Part shown: positions 1 through 6,989 of the stretch, piece by piece
How the letters are laid out: every line of letters starts with the position of its first letter
Numbering within the stretch: position 1 is the stretch's first letter
From: Corynebacterium gottingense
GTDB taxonomy: Bacteria > Actinomycetota > Actinomycetes > Mycobacteriales > Mycobacteriaceae
Direction of reading: 5' to 3'
DNA length: 64,000 nt
Assembly: GCF_003693265.1 (NCBI RefSeq)
Contig: NZ_RDRE01000001.1
Location: forward strand, 1-64,000
Translations under genes and position numbers: made by a program
Notes under the pieces: model-generated
The model's input: only the letters and a program-made list of their open reading frames with translations
Told to the model about the DNA's origin: nothing
Database searches by the model: none

Positions 1-54
1 AACTGTCCAAACCCCGACCGAAGCGCAGGCCACCAGAATGACCCGCTAGAAACT

Positions 55-126
55 GTCCAAGAACTCCATAGATTCCGTGTCCAAAAAGTCATTGGACTCC
101 TTGTCCAAAAACTCTATGGACATAAC
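55..126. repeat. Three tandem 24-bp imperfect repeats upstream of holB
   Basis: Units start at 55, 79 and 103. Each begins GTCCAA and continues with a variant of ACTCCATAGA. A further lone GTCCAA lies at 5-10. The second unit contains GTCCAA and its inverse TTGGAC. The array ends just before the presumed holB -10 box. The regular 24-bp phasing suggests an operator array or a decayed repeat, but no binding factor can be named. Confidence 0.6.
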
Positions 127-131
127 ACTAG

Positions 132-137
132 TAGGCT
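132..137 (+). promoter_or_regulatory. Putative -10 box of holB (TAGGCT)
   Basis: TAGGCT lies 8 bases before the GTG start of holB and there is no ribosome-binding site between them. This fits a leaderless transcript, an arrangement seen repeatedly in this window. Confidence 0.4.
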
Positions 138-145
138 AGAGCAGC

Positions 146-1375
146 GTGACTCAGCCAGCCAATCCACGCAGCGTCGCAGAGCGCCTCGCCGACGCACCCC
201 ACGTGCGCGACGTCATCTTGTTCGCCGCAGCGTCTGCGCGCGAGCAGTTGCTTATCGACGCCCCCGCGGACCAATACGCAATGACCCACTCCTGGCTGTT
301 CACGGGCCCGCCGGGCTCAGGGCGCTCGCAGGCCGCGATGGCGTTCGCCGCGGCGCTGGTGTGCACGGACCCACACGAGGTGGGCTGCGGCCGCTGCGCC
401 GGGTGCCGCGACGCGCTGGCGGACCAGCACGCCGACGTGGTGCACGTGGTGCCCAAGGAACTGATCATCAAAACCGAGTACATCCGGGACATCGTCGCGC
501 AGGCGGCCCGGATGCCCACGGTGGCCGCGCACCGCGTCCTGATCATCGAGAACGCGGATCGCCTCCACCCGGCCGCCGCGGACGCCCTGCTCAAGACGGT
601 GGAGGAGCCGCCGGAGCGCACCGTGATCATCATGCTCGCGCCGTCGACGGACCCCGAGGACTTCTCGCAAACCCTGCGCTCTCGTTGCAGGCACCTCTAT
701 ATCCCGTCGCCGTCCGAGTCGGAGCTCGTGCGCATCCTTATGGACGAGGAGGGTGCGAGCGAGCACGACGCGCGCCTGGCCGCGGCGACCTCGCTGCGCC
801 ACGTGGGCCGCGCGCGCCTGCTGGTGCGCAACCCGGACATCCAGCAGCGCCGCGCCCGCGCGATCAACCTGGCCGAGCTGATTTTCCACGGCGCGCAGGC
901 GTTCCAAGCGGTGGGGGCGCTGGTCAAGGCGACGGAGAAAGAGGCTGTCGACGCTTACGCGGAGGAAGATGCCGCCGAGCGCGCCAAACTCGAGCAGGCC
1001 CTGGGCATGGGCGCGAAGGGGAAGGGCGCGGCGAAGGCGCTGCGCGGGGCGGCCGCCTCCATCAAGGAACTCGAATCGCGGCAGAAAGCGCGCGGCACCC
1101 GGCGCAAGCGCGACGTTTTCGACCTGGTCCTGGTGGACCTCGCCGGCGTGTACCGGGATGCGCTGGTGGTGCAGTCGGGTGCCGACGTCCCGCTGACGCA
1201 CCCCGACTTCGAGCCACTTGCCCGCGAGGTAGCGGACCGCGTGCCCGCCGCCGGCCTGGTCGCCTGCCAGGACGCGATCGCGCAGTGTCGCGCCCGCCTG
1301 CACCAGTCCGTGACGCCGACCGTGGCGTTCAACGGCATGATCGGACACCTGCGCATCGCCTGCGGCGTGCGCTGA
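146..1375 (+). CDS. holB: DNA polymerase III subunit delta'
   Basis: Clamp-loader subunit that works with the delta and tau/gamma subunits to load the sliding clamp on DNA. The 409-residue protein has a P-loop GPPGSGRS (residues 54-61), a zinc-binding Cys cluster (73, 81, 84, 87), and the AAA+ markers LLKTVEEPP and LRSRC, as in clamp-loader ATPases. The GTG start follows closely on a -10-like hexamer and lacks a Shine-Dalgarno site. The gene is followed at once by tRNA-Thr. Family assignment is firm. The intact P-loop resembles the gamma/tau type, but length and actinobacterial context favour delta'. Confidence 0.93.
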   Translation: MTQPANPRSVAERLADAPHVRDVILFAAASAREQLLIDAPADQYAMTHSWLFTGPPGSGRSQAAMAFAAALVCTDPHEVGCGRCAGCRDALADQHADVVHVVPKELIIKTEYIRDIVAQAARMPTVAAHRVLIIENADRLHPAAADALLKTVEEPPERTVIIMLAPSTDPEDFSQTLRSRCRHLYIPSPSESELVRILMDEEGASEHDARLAAATSLRHVGRARLLVRNPDIQQRRARAINLAELIFHGAQAFQAVGALVKATEKEAVDAYAEEDAAERAKLEQALGMGAKGKGAAKALRGAAASIKELESRQKARGTRRKRDVFDLVLVDLAGVYRDALVVQSGADVPLTHPDFEPLAREVADRVPAAGLVACQDAIAQCRARLHQSVTPTVAFNGMIGHLRIACGVR

Positions 1376-1449
1376 CCTGCTGGTTTATTATTTGCCGGTT
1401 TCTGCACTACAATCACTTTCCGGTACAGCGTCACTTTGTGCGTTGTCCG

Positions 1450-1525
1450 GCCGCCTTAGCTCAGTCGGCAGAGCGTTTCACTCGTAATGAAAAGGTCGCG
1501 AGTTCGATTCTCGCAGGCGGCTCCA
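1450..1525 (+). tRNA. tRNA-Thr (anticodon CGT)
   Basis: Cloverleaf by eye: acceptor stem GCCGCCT pairs with AGGCGGC. The D-arm contains TAGCTCAG, the anticodon loop is CTCGTAA giving CGT (reads ACG, Thr), and the T-arm contains GGTTCGATTC-like sequence. CCA is encoded at 1523-1525. It borders the accessory strip that begins two bases downstream. Confidence 0.95.
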
Positions 1526-1526
1526 C

Positions 1527-1583
1527 CAAAACCCCAGTTAGAACACCGTTTTAGCTGGGACTTCATCGTAGGTCTGGCGCGCC
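1527..1583 (+). terminator. tRNA-Thr downstream hairpin; copy 1 of a duplicated 55-57-bp segment
   Basis: CAAAACCCCAG and AGCTGGG form the arms of a terminator-like hairpin, followed by a segment ending GGCGCGCC. A near-copy lies at 4863-4917. The copies share the ACCGTTTTAGCTGGG core and the GGCGCGCC end, and they bracket the YbjN/IS21 strip. The duplication is seen directly; its origin (island insertion or tandem duplication) is inference. Confidence 0.65.
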
Positions 1584-1632
1584 AGTTGTTCCAGGTTGTG
1601 GTGGCCACCCCCAGATGAATTCAGGGAGAAAT

Positions 1633-1920
1633 ATGATCTATGTGGTCTTTGGCGCAGCGGTCGCGATATTCATCTCCTTATGCATCATGGCAATGGGGTA
1701 CCTTGTCCACCTTTCAGTGAAGCGAAAGGTGCTTTCTCCATTCCGTTTCTTAGTCGTGATGGTTTTACTAGCCCCGGTTTTTCTGATCTACGACATTCTC
1801 AGCGATGAGATGTGTAGCGGCCTTTTCAATTATGCGGTCAGCGGATACTTAATTACCGCAGTCATCATCGGATCCCTAGGGCGCATCATCGCGGATGGCT
1901 CCAGTGAAGCGCGGGAATAG
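1633..1920 (+). CDS. Small integral membrane protein, unknown function
   Basis: A 95-residue protein with about three hydrophobic segments (residues 1-22, 38-54 and 68-84) and a short acidic tail. The ATG at 1633 is preferred over an in-frame ATG at 1615 because AGGGAG lies just upstream of it. It precedes two YbjN-domain genes on the same strand and may form a small operon with them. I recognise no family. Lower GC than the flanking core genes suggests acquired DNA. Confidence 0.6.
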   Translation: MIYVVFGAAVAIFISLCIMAMGYLVHLSVKRKVLSPFRFLVVMVLLAPVFLIYDILSDEMCSGLFNYAVSGYLITAVIIGSLGRIIADGSSEARE

Positions 1921-1994
1921 GGGCGACTCCTAGGCAAGAGAACGACTCACCTGACCCCAAACGTCTCATCAACACCTAACTCAGCAGGAGCAAA

Positions 1995-2414
1995 ATGAGT
2001 TCATATAAAGACATCACGACCTTCTCTGTCCCTATGCTCGTCAAGTCTCTGAATACGTTGCAGATTTCTGCGAGAGAGGACAACGGCGATTGGGGCGCCC
2101 AATTTCCGCAAGGTGTTGCCATCTTCGTTCCCGAGGGTGAATATTTCAGTGTCCGCATTGAGTCCTCTCAAACAATCCCGTCAGGCGAGCAGCTTGCGGC
2201 AATGAACGCTATCAATGCGACGAACGACAACCTCGCTTTCGGCAAAGTGGTTCCTAATGTCATAGAGGGACGCAGGACGGTTGTCTTTCGCAATCACTTC
2301 AACTTCACCCAAGGTGTGTCCCAATTCCAGCTGGACACGCTCATCGACGCCAGCTTGCAGGTCGGGTTCGACGCGCTGGGAAAGATCGAAGCTCTTTTCG
2401 AAGGAACGGAGTAA
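1995..2414 (+). CDS. YbjN-domain protein (first of a pair)
   Basis: 139 residues resembling the YbjN family (putative sensory-transduction regulators related to type III secretion chaperone folds). Typical features are an N-terminal helix, a GVAIFVPEGEYF strand, the helix MNAINATNDNLAFGKV, and a C-terminal amphipathic helix. AGCAGGAG precedes the ATG. A second YbjN-like gene of identical length follows after 4 bases, so the two are probably co-translated. The biochemical role of the family is not settled. Moderate GC and position in the tRNA-linked strip suggest accessory DNA. Confidence 0.65.
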   Translation: MSSYKDITTFSVPMLVKSLNTLQISAREDNGDWGAQFPQGVAIFVPEGEYFSVRIESSQTIPSGEQLAAMNAINATNDNLAFGKVVPNVIEGRRTVVFRNHFNFTQGVSQFQLDTLIDASLQVGFDALGKIEALFEGTE

Positions 2415-2418
2415 GGCC

Positions 2419-2838
2419 ATGGGATGGTTTGGAAAGAAGAAGCCGGCGTTGCGTGAAGCATCCGTCGAATCTATTGGGGAGGCACTCTCCTCTCTGGGGC
2501 TTAGCTGCTCGCAGCTGTCGACTGGTGGGTTGCTTACTAAGGTCAATGGGGTTCCTATCTACGCCGTTGACCAGGACACGAACATTGGTATTGGTGGGAT
2601 GATCCAGGCGCGTCAGCCGAAAGCGGAGGACCTCAATTGGATCAGCGACTTTAATAATCGTGCGCTGTGGCCGGTTGTCTTCCGCGTGGACCAGCAGACT
2701 GCGAGTGTTATCCACGCTGAGCATCGAATCATCAAGGGCGTTGCGTACTCCGAAGCACAGCTGCGTGACGAAGCTGAGCTTGGAGTCCTGATTGTTGCGG
2801 ATACCTTGCTGCGTTACAGCGAGGAGCATCCGCAGTAG
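2419..2838 (+). CDS. YbjN-domain protein (second of a pair)
   Basis: 139 residues, starting at an ATG 4 bases after the previous stop and preceded by a purine-rich AAGGAACGGAG. The order of elements resembles its neighbour: a basic amphipathic start (GWFGKKK), a central strand pair, an NWISDFNNRALWP helix like the MNAINATND helix, and a C-terminal helix. This suggests divergent paralogues forming a heterodimer (inference). No catalytic motif is visible. Confidence 0.6.
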   Translation: MGWFGKKKPALREASVESIGEALSSLGLSCSQLSTGGLLTKVNGVPIYAVDQDTNIGIGGMIQARQPKAEDLNWISDFNNRALWPVVFRVDQQTASVIHAEHRIIKGVAYSEAQLRDEAELGVLIVADTLLRYSEEHPQ

Positions 2839-2944
2839 GCCACTACCCAATAAGACTCTCGGTATGAGCAAGCGAGTGCAATGAGTTTTTGCGTTTTAAC
2901 CATCATCTCATTCATTTCGCCCGCTCAAGCTGTTGCGCGCGTGC

Positions 2945-3641
2945 ATTTAGTAACACCGTGGTGAGTATCGGGTAACGCGATGGTGAGTATCGAGTAACGC
3001 TTGAACTTTCGGGGAAATTCTTTGGTGACCGCGTGACTTCAGGGCACGCGGCATTGCCAAAGGAGTCCGATTGTGACTGACTACAGGGCGGTGATGGACC
3101 TTGTGCTCAAAGGTTGGTCCGTTCGCCAGATCACAGCGTCGATTGGATGCTCGCATTCCACCGTGCAAAAAGTTCGTAAAGTGCTGCAAGCAGAGCAGAT
3201 CACGACCACGGCCCAGATTGCTGGGCTTAATGATGAAGCCGTAGCTGTGCTGTTTCATGACGGAGGATCCACAGGTCAGGGTGTGTTCGTCCCGATCGAT
3301 TTCGATTCCGTGGTGAAAGCACGGACCGGAAGACATAAGACCACGCTGCAGGTTCTGTGGGGGAAGTACACCTCAACGCCAGCGCTGCCGGGGCAGCGGT
3401 ACTACAGCTACGAGCGGTTTCGCCAGCTTGTAGCGCAGCATGTTGATGCCACCGGGGTAACCGCCTGGATCGTGCACGCACCAGCTCACACTATGCAGGT
3501 GGACTGGGTAAGAACGAAGATGCGCTTGTTCGACCCCACCGGGGGACGTCCGAGGAAGCTCCCCGCCCATCCCCCAAACGCCCGGGTGTTACTGGATACT
3601 CACCCGGGCGTTACTCGATCCTCACCATGGCGTTACTAAAT
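2945..3641 (+). mobile_element. Internally deleted IS21-family element
   Basis: Terminal inverted repeats of about 34 bp are visible: the left end (2945-2978) begins ATTTAGTAAC and the right end (3608-3641) is its near inverse, GTTACTAAAT. Subterminal copies of GGTGAGTATCGRGTAACGC follow on the left, with inverted versions on the right. Such repeated multi-copy ends are typical of IS21 elements. Only the first part of an istA-like gene remains and istB is absent, so the element cannot move itself. Both ends look intact, so a full-length relative could in principle mobilise it. Confidence 0.75.
3073..3639 (+). pseudogene. Truncated IstA-like transposase
   Basis: GTG start preceded by AAAGGAG. 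The N-terminal helix-turn-helix (residues about 12-40, WSVRQITASIGCSHSTVQKV) and the start of the DDE catalytic domain (HTMQVDW, with the first catalytic Asp) are present. After LFDPTGGR the frame runs into the right terminal repeat, and the tail is only translated repeat DNA. IstA is normally about 400-500 residues, so more than half is missing along with the IstB helper. Non-functional as a transposase. Confidence 0.8.
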
Positions 3642-4111
3642 CGGTGGTCTGAACACTCAAGCCAGCACGTTCGGACAGGCACCCACGGTATCCTACGCAG
3701 TCGATTTGAATGATCCGCAGGAACAGGAACATGTCAATCCATATGGATTGTTTCCGCAGCCATTCAGATTCAAATCTCGTTTTTCGACCTCCCGCATATT
3801 TCTACATCTGAAGGACCTAGGGCGGCCAGTGTCCACGGATGGTGGGATCAGGTTTCTGGCCCGCAAGAACTGCTACGGTACGTATTGAGCTTTGGGCGAA
3901 AGGACCCCATGGCCAGGGGTTCCGAAAGGTAGGGACGGGTACCAAAATTCTATTCCTGGTGGGGCGGTCGCTGAAATCGGGCTACCGCACGTGCTATCTG
4001 CAAGAATCACGGTCAAACGGTATTTCGAGGCGACGTCGATGTGGAGATCAACGATGATGCTGATGCCCCTGGCGTGGTTTGGGGTGTAGAAGTGACGCTA
4101 CCCTGCGGGGT
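3642..4111. other. Gap without a convincing gene
   Basis: Several frames of 60-70 codons are open here on the plus strand (for example 3706-3888 and 3892-4089). None has a good ribosome-binding site or a recognisable fold, and they overlap in different frames. The stretch may hold a decayed gene upstream of the 4112 ORF. I see no tRNA, palindrome or clear terminator. Confidence 0.4.
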
Positions 4112-4759
4112 GTGACATACACCGTGTACGAGGACAACTACATCATCCTTGAGACTTCTGCTTCAGCCGCCGTGGAAGTAGACGTAGACCTACTCTTTGA
4201 TCGCTTTAGGTGGGCAGAATTATCGCTTGGCTTCGCCAGCACCGGGAATTCCTTGAACGAGGAAGTCTCTTCGGGTCTCTGGGAACTCAATGACGTCACA
4301 CGCAACATGAACAAAGAGCTACAAGCTATCCAAATACATGTAAATGTCCGCTCTGCGGAGGGCCGATTGCCCCTTCGGCAGCTCTTCGCTGTGTGGGACT
4401 TGGCGCTCCCTGTAGCTATCATTTCGGACCTTCGGTCGGTCGCCATGAAGAGAATTTCACGCCCTGGAATCTCTCCAGTACAGCGGAATTCCTTTCCCGA
4501 CTTCTATTCGGGGCACTGCCTTGCAGATATAGACAAGGAATCCTGGGCAAGTGCTGTAGCGCTCGTCGATCATGCTGTAGTTCGACACCGCACACCTGAG
4601 CAAGGAAAAATCGCGTTGAAGGTCAGGGGAGAAAAGACCAAAGAAGTAACGTTCTATGCAGAAGGATTCCGCCCCGTGATCATCTCCCGTGATTTTGAAT
4701 CGATCTTGGGTGATCTTCCCCTCGAAGAAGAATGGTCTGTCGCAGCTATCCGGATATGA
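4112..4759 (+). CDS. Hypothetical protein of the accessory strip
   Basis: 215 residues from a GTG (V-T-Y-T-V-Y-E) preceded by GCGGGGT; a TTG at 4079 is the only earlier alternative in frame. The protein is soluble and mixed alpha/beta, with no signal peptide, membrane span or known motif. Its 3' end (VAAIRI and stop) belongs to a roughly 115-bp sequence that recurs at 5537-5654 without the rest of the gene. That suggests a lost paralogue. Size and setting would suit an orphan immunity or defence-accessory protein, but this is speculation. Confidence 0.5.
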   Translation: MTYTVYEDNYIILETSASAAVEVDVDLLFDRFRWAELSLGFASTGNSLNEEVSSGLWELNDVTRNMNKELQAIQIHVNVRSAEGRLPLRQLFAVWDLALPVAIISDLRSVAMKRISRPGISPVQRNSFPDFYSGHCLADIDKESWASAVALVDHAVVRHRTPEQGKIALKVRGEKTKEVTFYAEGFRPVIISRDFESILGDLPLEEEWSVAAIRI

Positions 4760-4850
4760 GCAGGGCATTGATTGCAAGCCTCAGCCACGAGATCAACGCA
4801 CTCGAACCGGCGAGGCTGCATTGTCCAAACGGAGCTAGCTCCATTTGGAC
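4737..4850. repeat. Imperfect direct repeat, copy A, ending in a 28-bp palindrome
   Basis: It begins with GCAGCTATCCGGATATGAG and ends in a palindrome (4823-4850) with core CCAAACGGAGCTAGCTCCAT, symmetrical at all but one base pair (positions 8 and 21). Copy B lies at 5537-5654. The segment overlaps the last codons of the 4112-4759 gene. The palindrome could act as a bidirectional terminator or protein site. Confidence 0.65.
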
Positions 4851-4862
4851 CAAGGCCGGGCA

Positions 4863-4917
4863 CAAAACCCCAGTTCGCACCGTTTTAGCTGGGGTTTCTT
4901 CGTTGGTTTGGCGCGCC
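4863..4917 (+). terminator. Copy 2 of the tRNA-Thr downstream segment (terminator-like)
   Basis: Arms AAACCCCAG (4865-4873) and CTGGGGTTT (4889-4897) make a strong hairpin followed by T-rich sequence. The whole segment matches 1527-1583, including the terminal GGCGCGCC. It marks the right border of the YbjN/IS21 strip. Confidence 0.65.
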
Positions 4918-4987
4918 GGGTTGCCGCAGGAAATCCGGGGTGAGAAGTGGGTCACCTCACGGAATCTATAGGCCCTTGAAGCAATAC

Positions 4988-5500
4988 TTAGACCGACCAA
5001 GGGCGACCGTAATTAATGTTTTCGTTACTACTTTCAGTAAACGGTGACAGCAAGTAGCGACTCTTCCATGGGCATGGGACCCGCCACAGGTACGTGTTAT
5101 CGCCTAAATAACCGTCTTCGTTTTGTGTTCCTTCTCGTTCAGGTTGGGGACGCACGATTCCAAGGAAATTATCTGGGACGCGAGCTTTACGTCCTACCGG
5201 ATCCGACCATTGGAGATCCTGATTACAGTAGTCCTCGTCCATAAAATCACCGGTAAAATGGATGAGGATTTCACGCGGTGCAGCACTGGGATGAGGGAGA
5301 TTATCAATGGGAAGGTCCTCATACCAGATATCATGGTTTATCTGTTTCCCCTCTTCGATCCAGTTGAGAACGGTTGTTTCGTCGAAACTAGCACCTGCCA
5401 AAACTTGTAAAGCCGAGGAAGGGTCATCTAGGTAGAGACGTTTCACATACGCCAGATAGATACGAGGCGGGGGAGCGACCCGGGAAGCATTGTCAGTCAT
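4988..5500 (-). CDS. Hypothetical protein between repeats
   Basis: 170 residues from an ATG at 5500, acidic and aromatic-rich, with no signal peptide or membrane segment. It is in opposite orientation to the surrounding accessory genes and flanked by the two copies of the direct repeat (4737-4850 and 5537-5654), as if it were a cassette. No family is recognised. Composition is lower in GC than the core genes. Small acidic orphan proteins of this size are often immunity proteins, but no partner toxin is visible. Confidence 0.5.
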   Translation of the reverse strand: MTDNASRVAPPPRIYLAYVKRLYLDDPSSALQVLAGASFDETTVLNWIEEGKQINHDIWYEDLPIDNLPHPSAAPREILIHFTGDFMDEDYCNQDLQWSDPVGRKARVPDNFLGIVRPQPEREGTQNEDGYLGDNTYLWRVPCPWKSRYLLSPFTESSNENINYGRPWSV

Positions 5501-5536
5501 TGCCGGGAATCTTACCGCCTACGCGGGTTGTTTTGC

Positions 5537-5654
5537 TATCGCAGCAGCTATCCGGATATGAGTAGGGGTAATGATTCTCGGCACTAGCGACGCGATTCAT
5601 CACACTCCAACCCGTGGGATTGCATTGTCCAAACGGAGCTAGCTCCATTTGCAC
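5537..5654. repeat. Imperfect direct repeat, copy B, with palindrome
   Basis: It shares GCAGCTATCCGGATATGAG, a GATTGCATT block and the palindromic core CCAAACGGAGCTAGCTCCAT (5629-5648) with copy A at 4737-4850. Here the block no longer follows a gene, so it looks like the 3' remnant of a lost paralogue of the 4112-4759 gene. Confidence 0.6.
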
Positions 5655-5696
5655 CCGCCCGCTCCGTAAAGCCCCAGGTCGCCGTCGCCCGCATCG

Positions 5697-5724
5697 GCCA
5701 AACGGAGCTAGCTCCATCTAGGAC
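5697..5724. repeat. Third copy of the GGAGCTAGCTCC palindrome
   Basis: The same 20-base core CCAAACGGAGCTAGCTCCAT lies at 5698-5717, with a degraded outer arm (CTAGGAC instead of TTGGAC). It sits about 30 bp beyond the 3' end of the MFS gene (minus strand) and could terminate it. Confidence 0.6.
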
Positions 5725-5755
5725 GTCACGCCCAGGACGCCACACCGACGAAACC

Positions 5756-6940
5756 TCAACTCCCAACAACCTCGCGCACCAGGTACCCGCGCCGGATCTG
5801 CACGCTGCGGATGAGCGCGGAGCACGCAGCCAGCACGGCGAAGACCGCAAACGGCAGGCTCGGCCCGACGCGCGGCGTGGTCCACGCAATGAGCGGCGAG
5901 ACCCCGAACCCGATGTAGGTGGCCACGTAGTACAGCCCGATGACGCGGCCGCGTTTGTCGGGTGGGGTGTACTCGTCGACGTCGAGAAGCCCCTCGCGAA
6001 GGCACAGCCCGTACGCCAGCCCGAGCAGCGCGGTCGCCGCCACAAACACCCAAGCAGACGGCCGTGCCCCGCCAACCGCGATGAGCGCCATGCCACCGGC
6101 CGCACCGAGCGCCCCGACCACACCCGCGCGCAGCCCCCACTGCCCGCGCCGCGCGAGCGCCTGCACGGCCAGCGCCACGCTAAAGCCCAGCACCGCGGCC
6201 ACACCAGGCATAAACGCCGCGCCGATGGCAAAGTCGGTGCGCCCGGCCAGCACCACCATCGCGGTCGTGATCGAGGCGAAAACCCATATCCCCATCGGCA
6301 CCGCAGTCGCGAGCGCCTTGACCTCGCTGTGGCCCGGGCGAGTCTCAGCAGTCTTCGTCACCGCAGGCGCGCCGTCGTCGCGCATGCGTATCGACGCCAC
6401 CATCACCCCCACAGCCATCACAATCGGCACCACGAACGGGACCTTCACCGCGTCTGCGGCCAGGTGGGCGACCACACCGGAGGAGACCGGACCGAGCATG
6501 AACCCGGTGGTCAGGGCGATGCCCGCGGCGGTGGCACCGCCCGCGCCGCGGAGTCTGCCGGCCCAGGCAGTGCCGGCGCTGACGACCAGCCCCACCCCGA
6601 GCCCGACAACGAAGCGGCCGAGGAGCAACCCGTGCCCGGGGATACCCAGCATGAGGTAGGCGTTGCCTGCGGCCGCGATGACGGTGCCCGCAACGACGGC
6701 GGGGCGCGACCCGAAGCGGTCGGCGACCCACCCGCCGATGAGCAGGCTGGGGAAGAGCCCAACCGCGTAGATGCCGTAAGCGCTGTTGGCTAACACTGCG
6801 GAGACGTCGTGGTCGCGGCGCAGCAGCACCAGCACTGAGGCGAAGTGGTTCGCTGACCACCCGGCGGTGATGAGGAACGCGAGGGCGAGGAGGAATGGTG
6901 CGCGGGCGTTGTCGCGTGTGCTGGGGGCAGCGGCTCCCAT
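5756..6940 (-). CDS. MFS transporter
   Basis: 394 residues with about 12 hydrophobic segments, and the MFS signature between TM2 and TM3 as WVADRFGSRPAV. It is a proton-coupled exporter or importer in the cytoplasmic membrane; the substrate cannot be read from sequence. The ATG at 6940 is chosen because AAGGAG lies a few bases upstream; the frame remains open further 5' but without a site. It is divergent from nothing and lies immediately downstream of the acyl-CoA synthetase gene on the same strand (50-bp gap), so the two may be co-transcribed. Confidence 0.8.
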   Translation of the reverse strand: MGAAAPSTRDNARAPFLLALAFLITAGWSANHFASVLVLLRRDHDVSAVLANSAYGIYAVGLFPSLLIGGWVADRFGSRPAVVAGTVIAAAGNAYLMLGIPGHGLLLGRFVVGLGVGLVVSAGTAWAGRLRGAGGATAAGIALTTGFMLGPVSSGVVAHLAADAVKVPFVVPIVMAVGVMVASIRMRDDGAPAVTKTAETRPGHSEVKALATAVPMGIWVFASITTAMVVLAGRTDFAIGAAFMPGVAAVLGFSVALAVQALARRGQWGLRAGVVGALGAAGGMALIAVGGARPSAWVFVAATALLGLAYGLCLREGLLDVDEYTPPDKRGRVIGLYYVATYIGFGVSPLIAWTTPRVGPSLPFAVFAVLAACSALIRSVQIRRGYLVREVVGS

Positions 6941-6989
6941 GGGGCTCCTTCCTCCCAGGGATAAGAGCTGGCGCCCTGGTCCTCGGGAC

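Noticed and set aside
1..126. CRISPR array from the GTCCAA repeats
   Set aside because: Units are contiguous and imperfect with no unique spacers, and no cas gene is present.
3706..4089. Two or three short proteins in the gap before the 4112 gene
   Set aside because: The frames overlap each other, lack ribosome-binding sites and show no protein-like composition or known motif.
1450..4917. Integrase-mediated island at the tRNA-Thr 3' end
   Set aside because: No integrase or excisionase gene is present and the duplicated segment does not include the tRNA 3' end. The duplication itself is kept as a finding.
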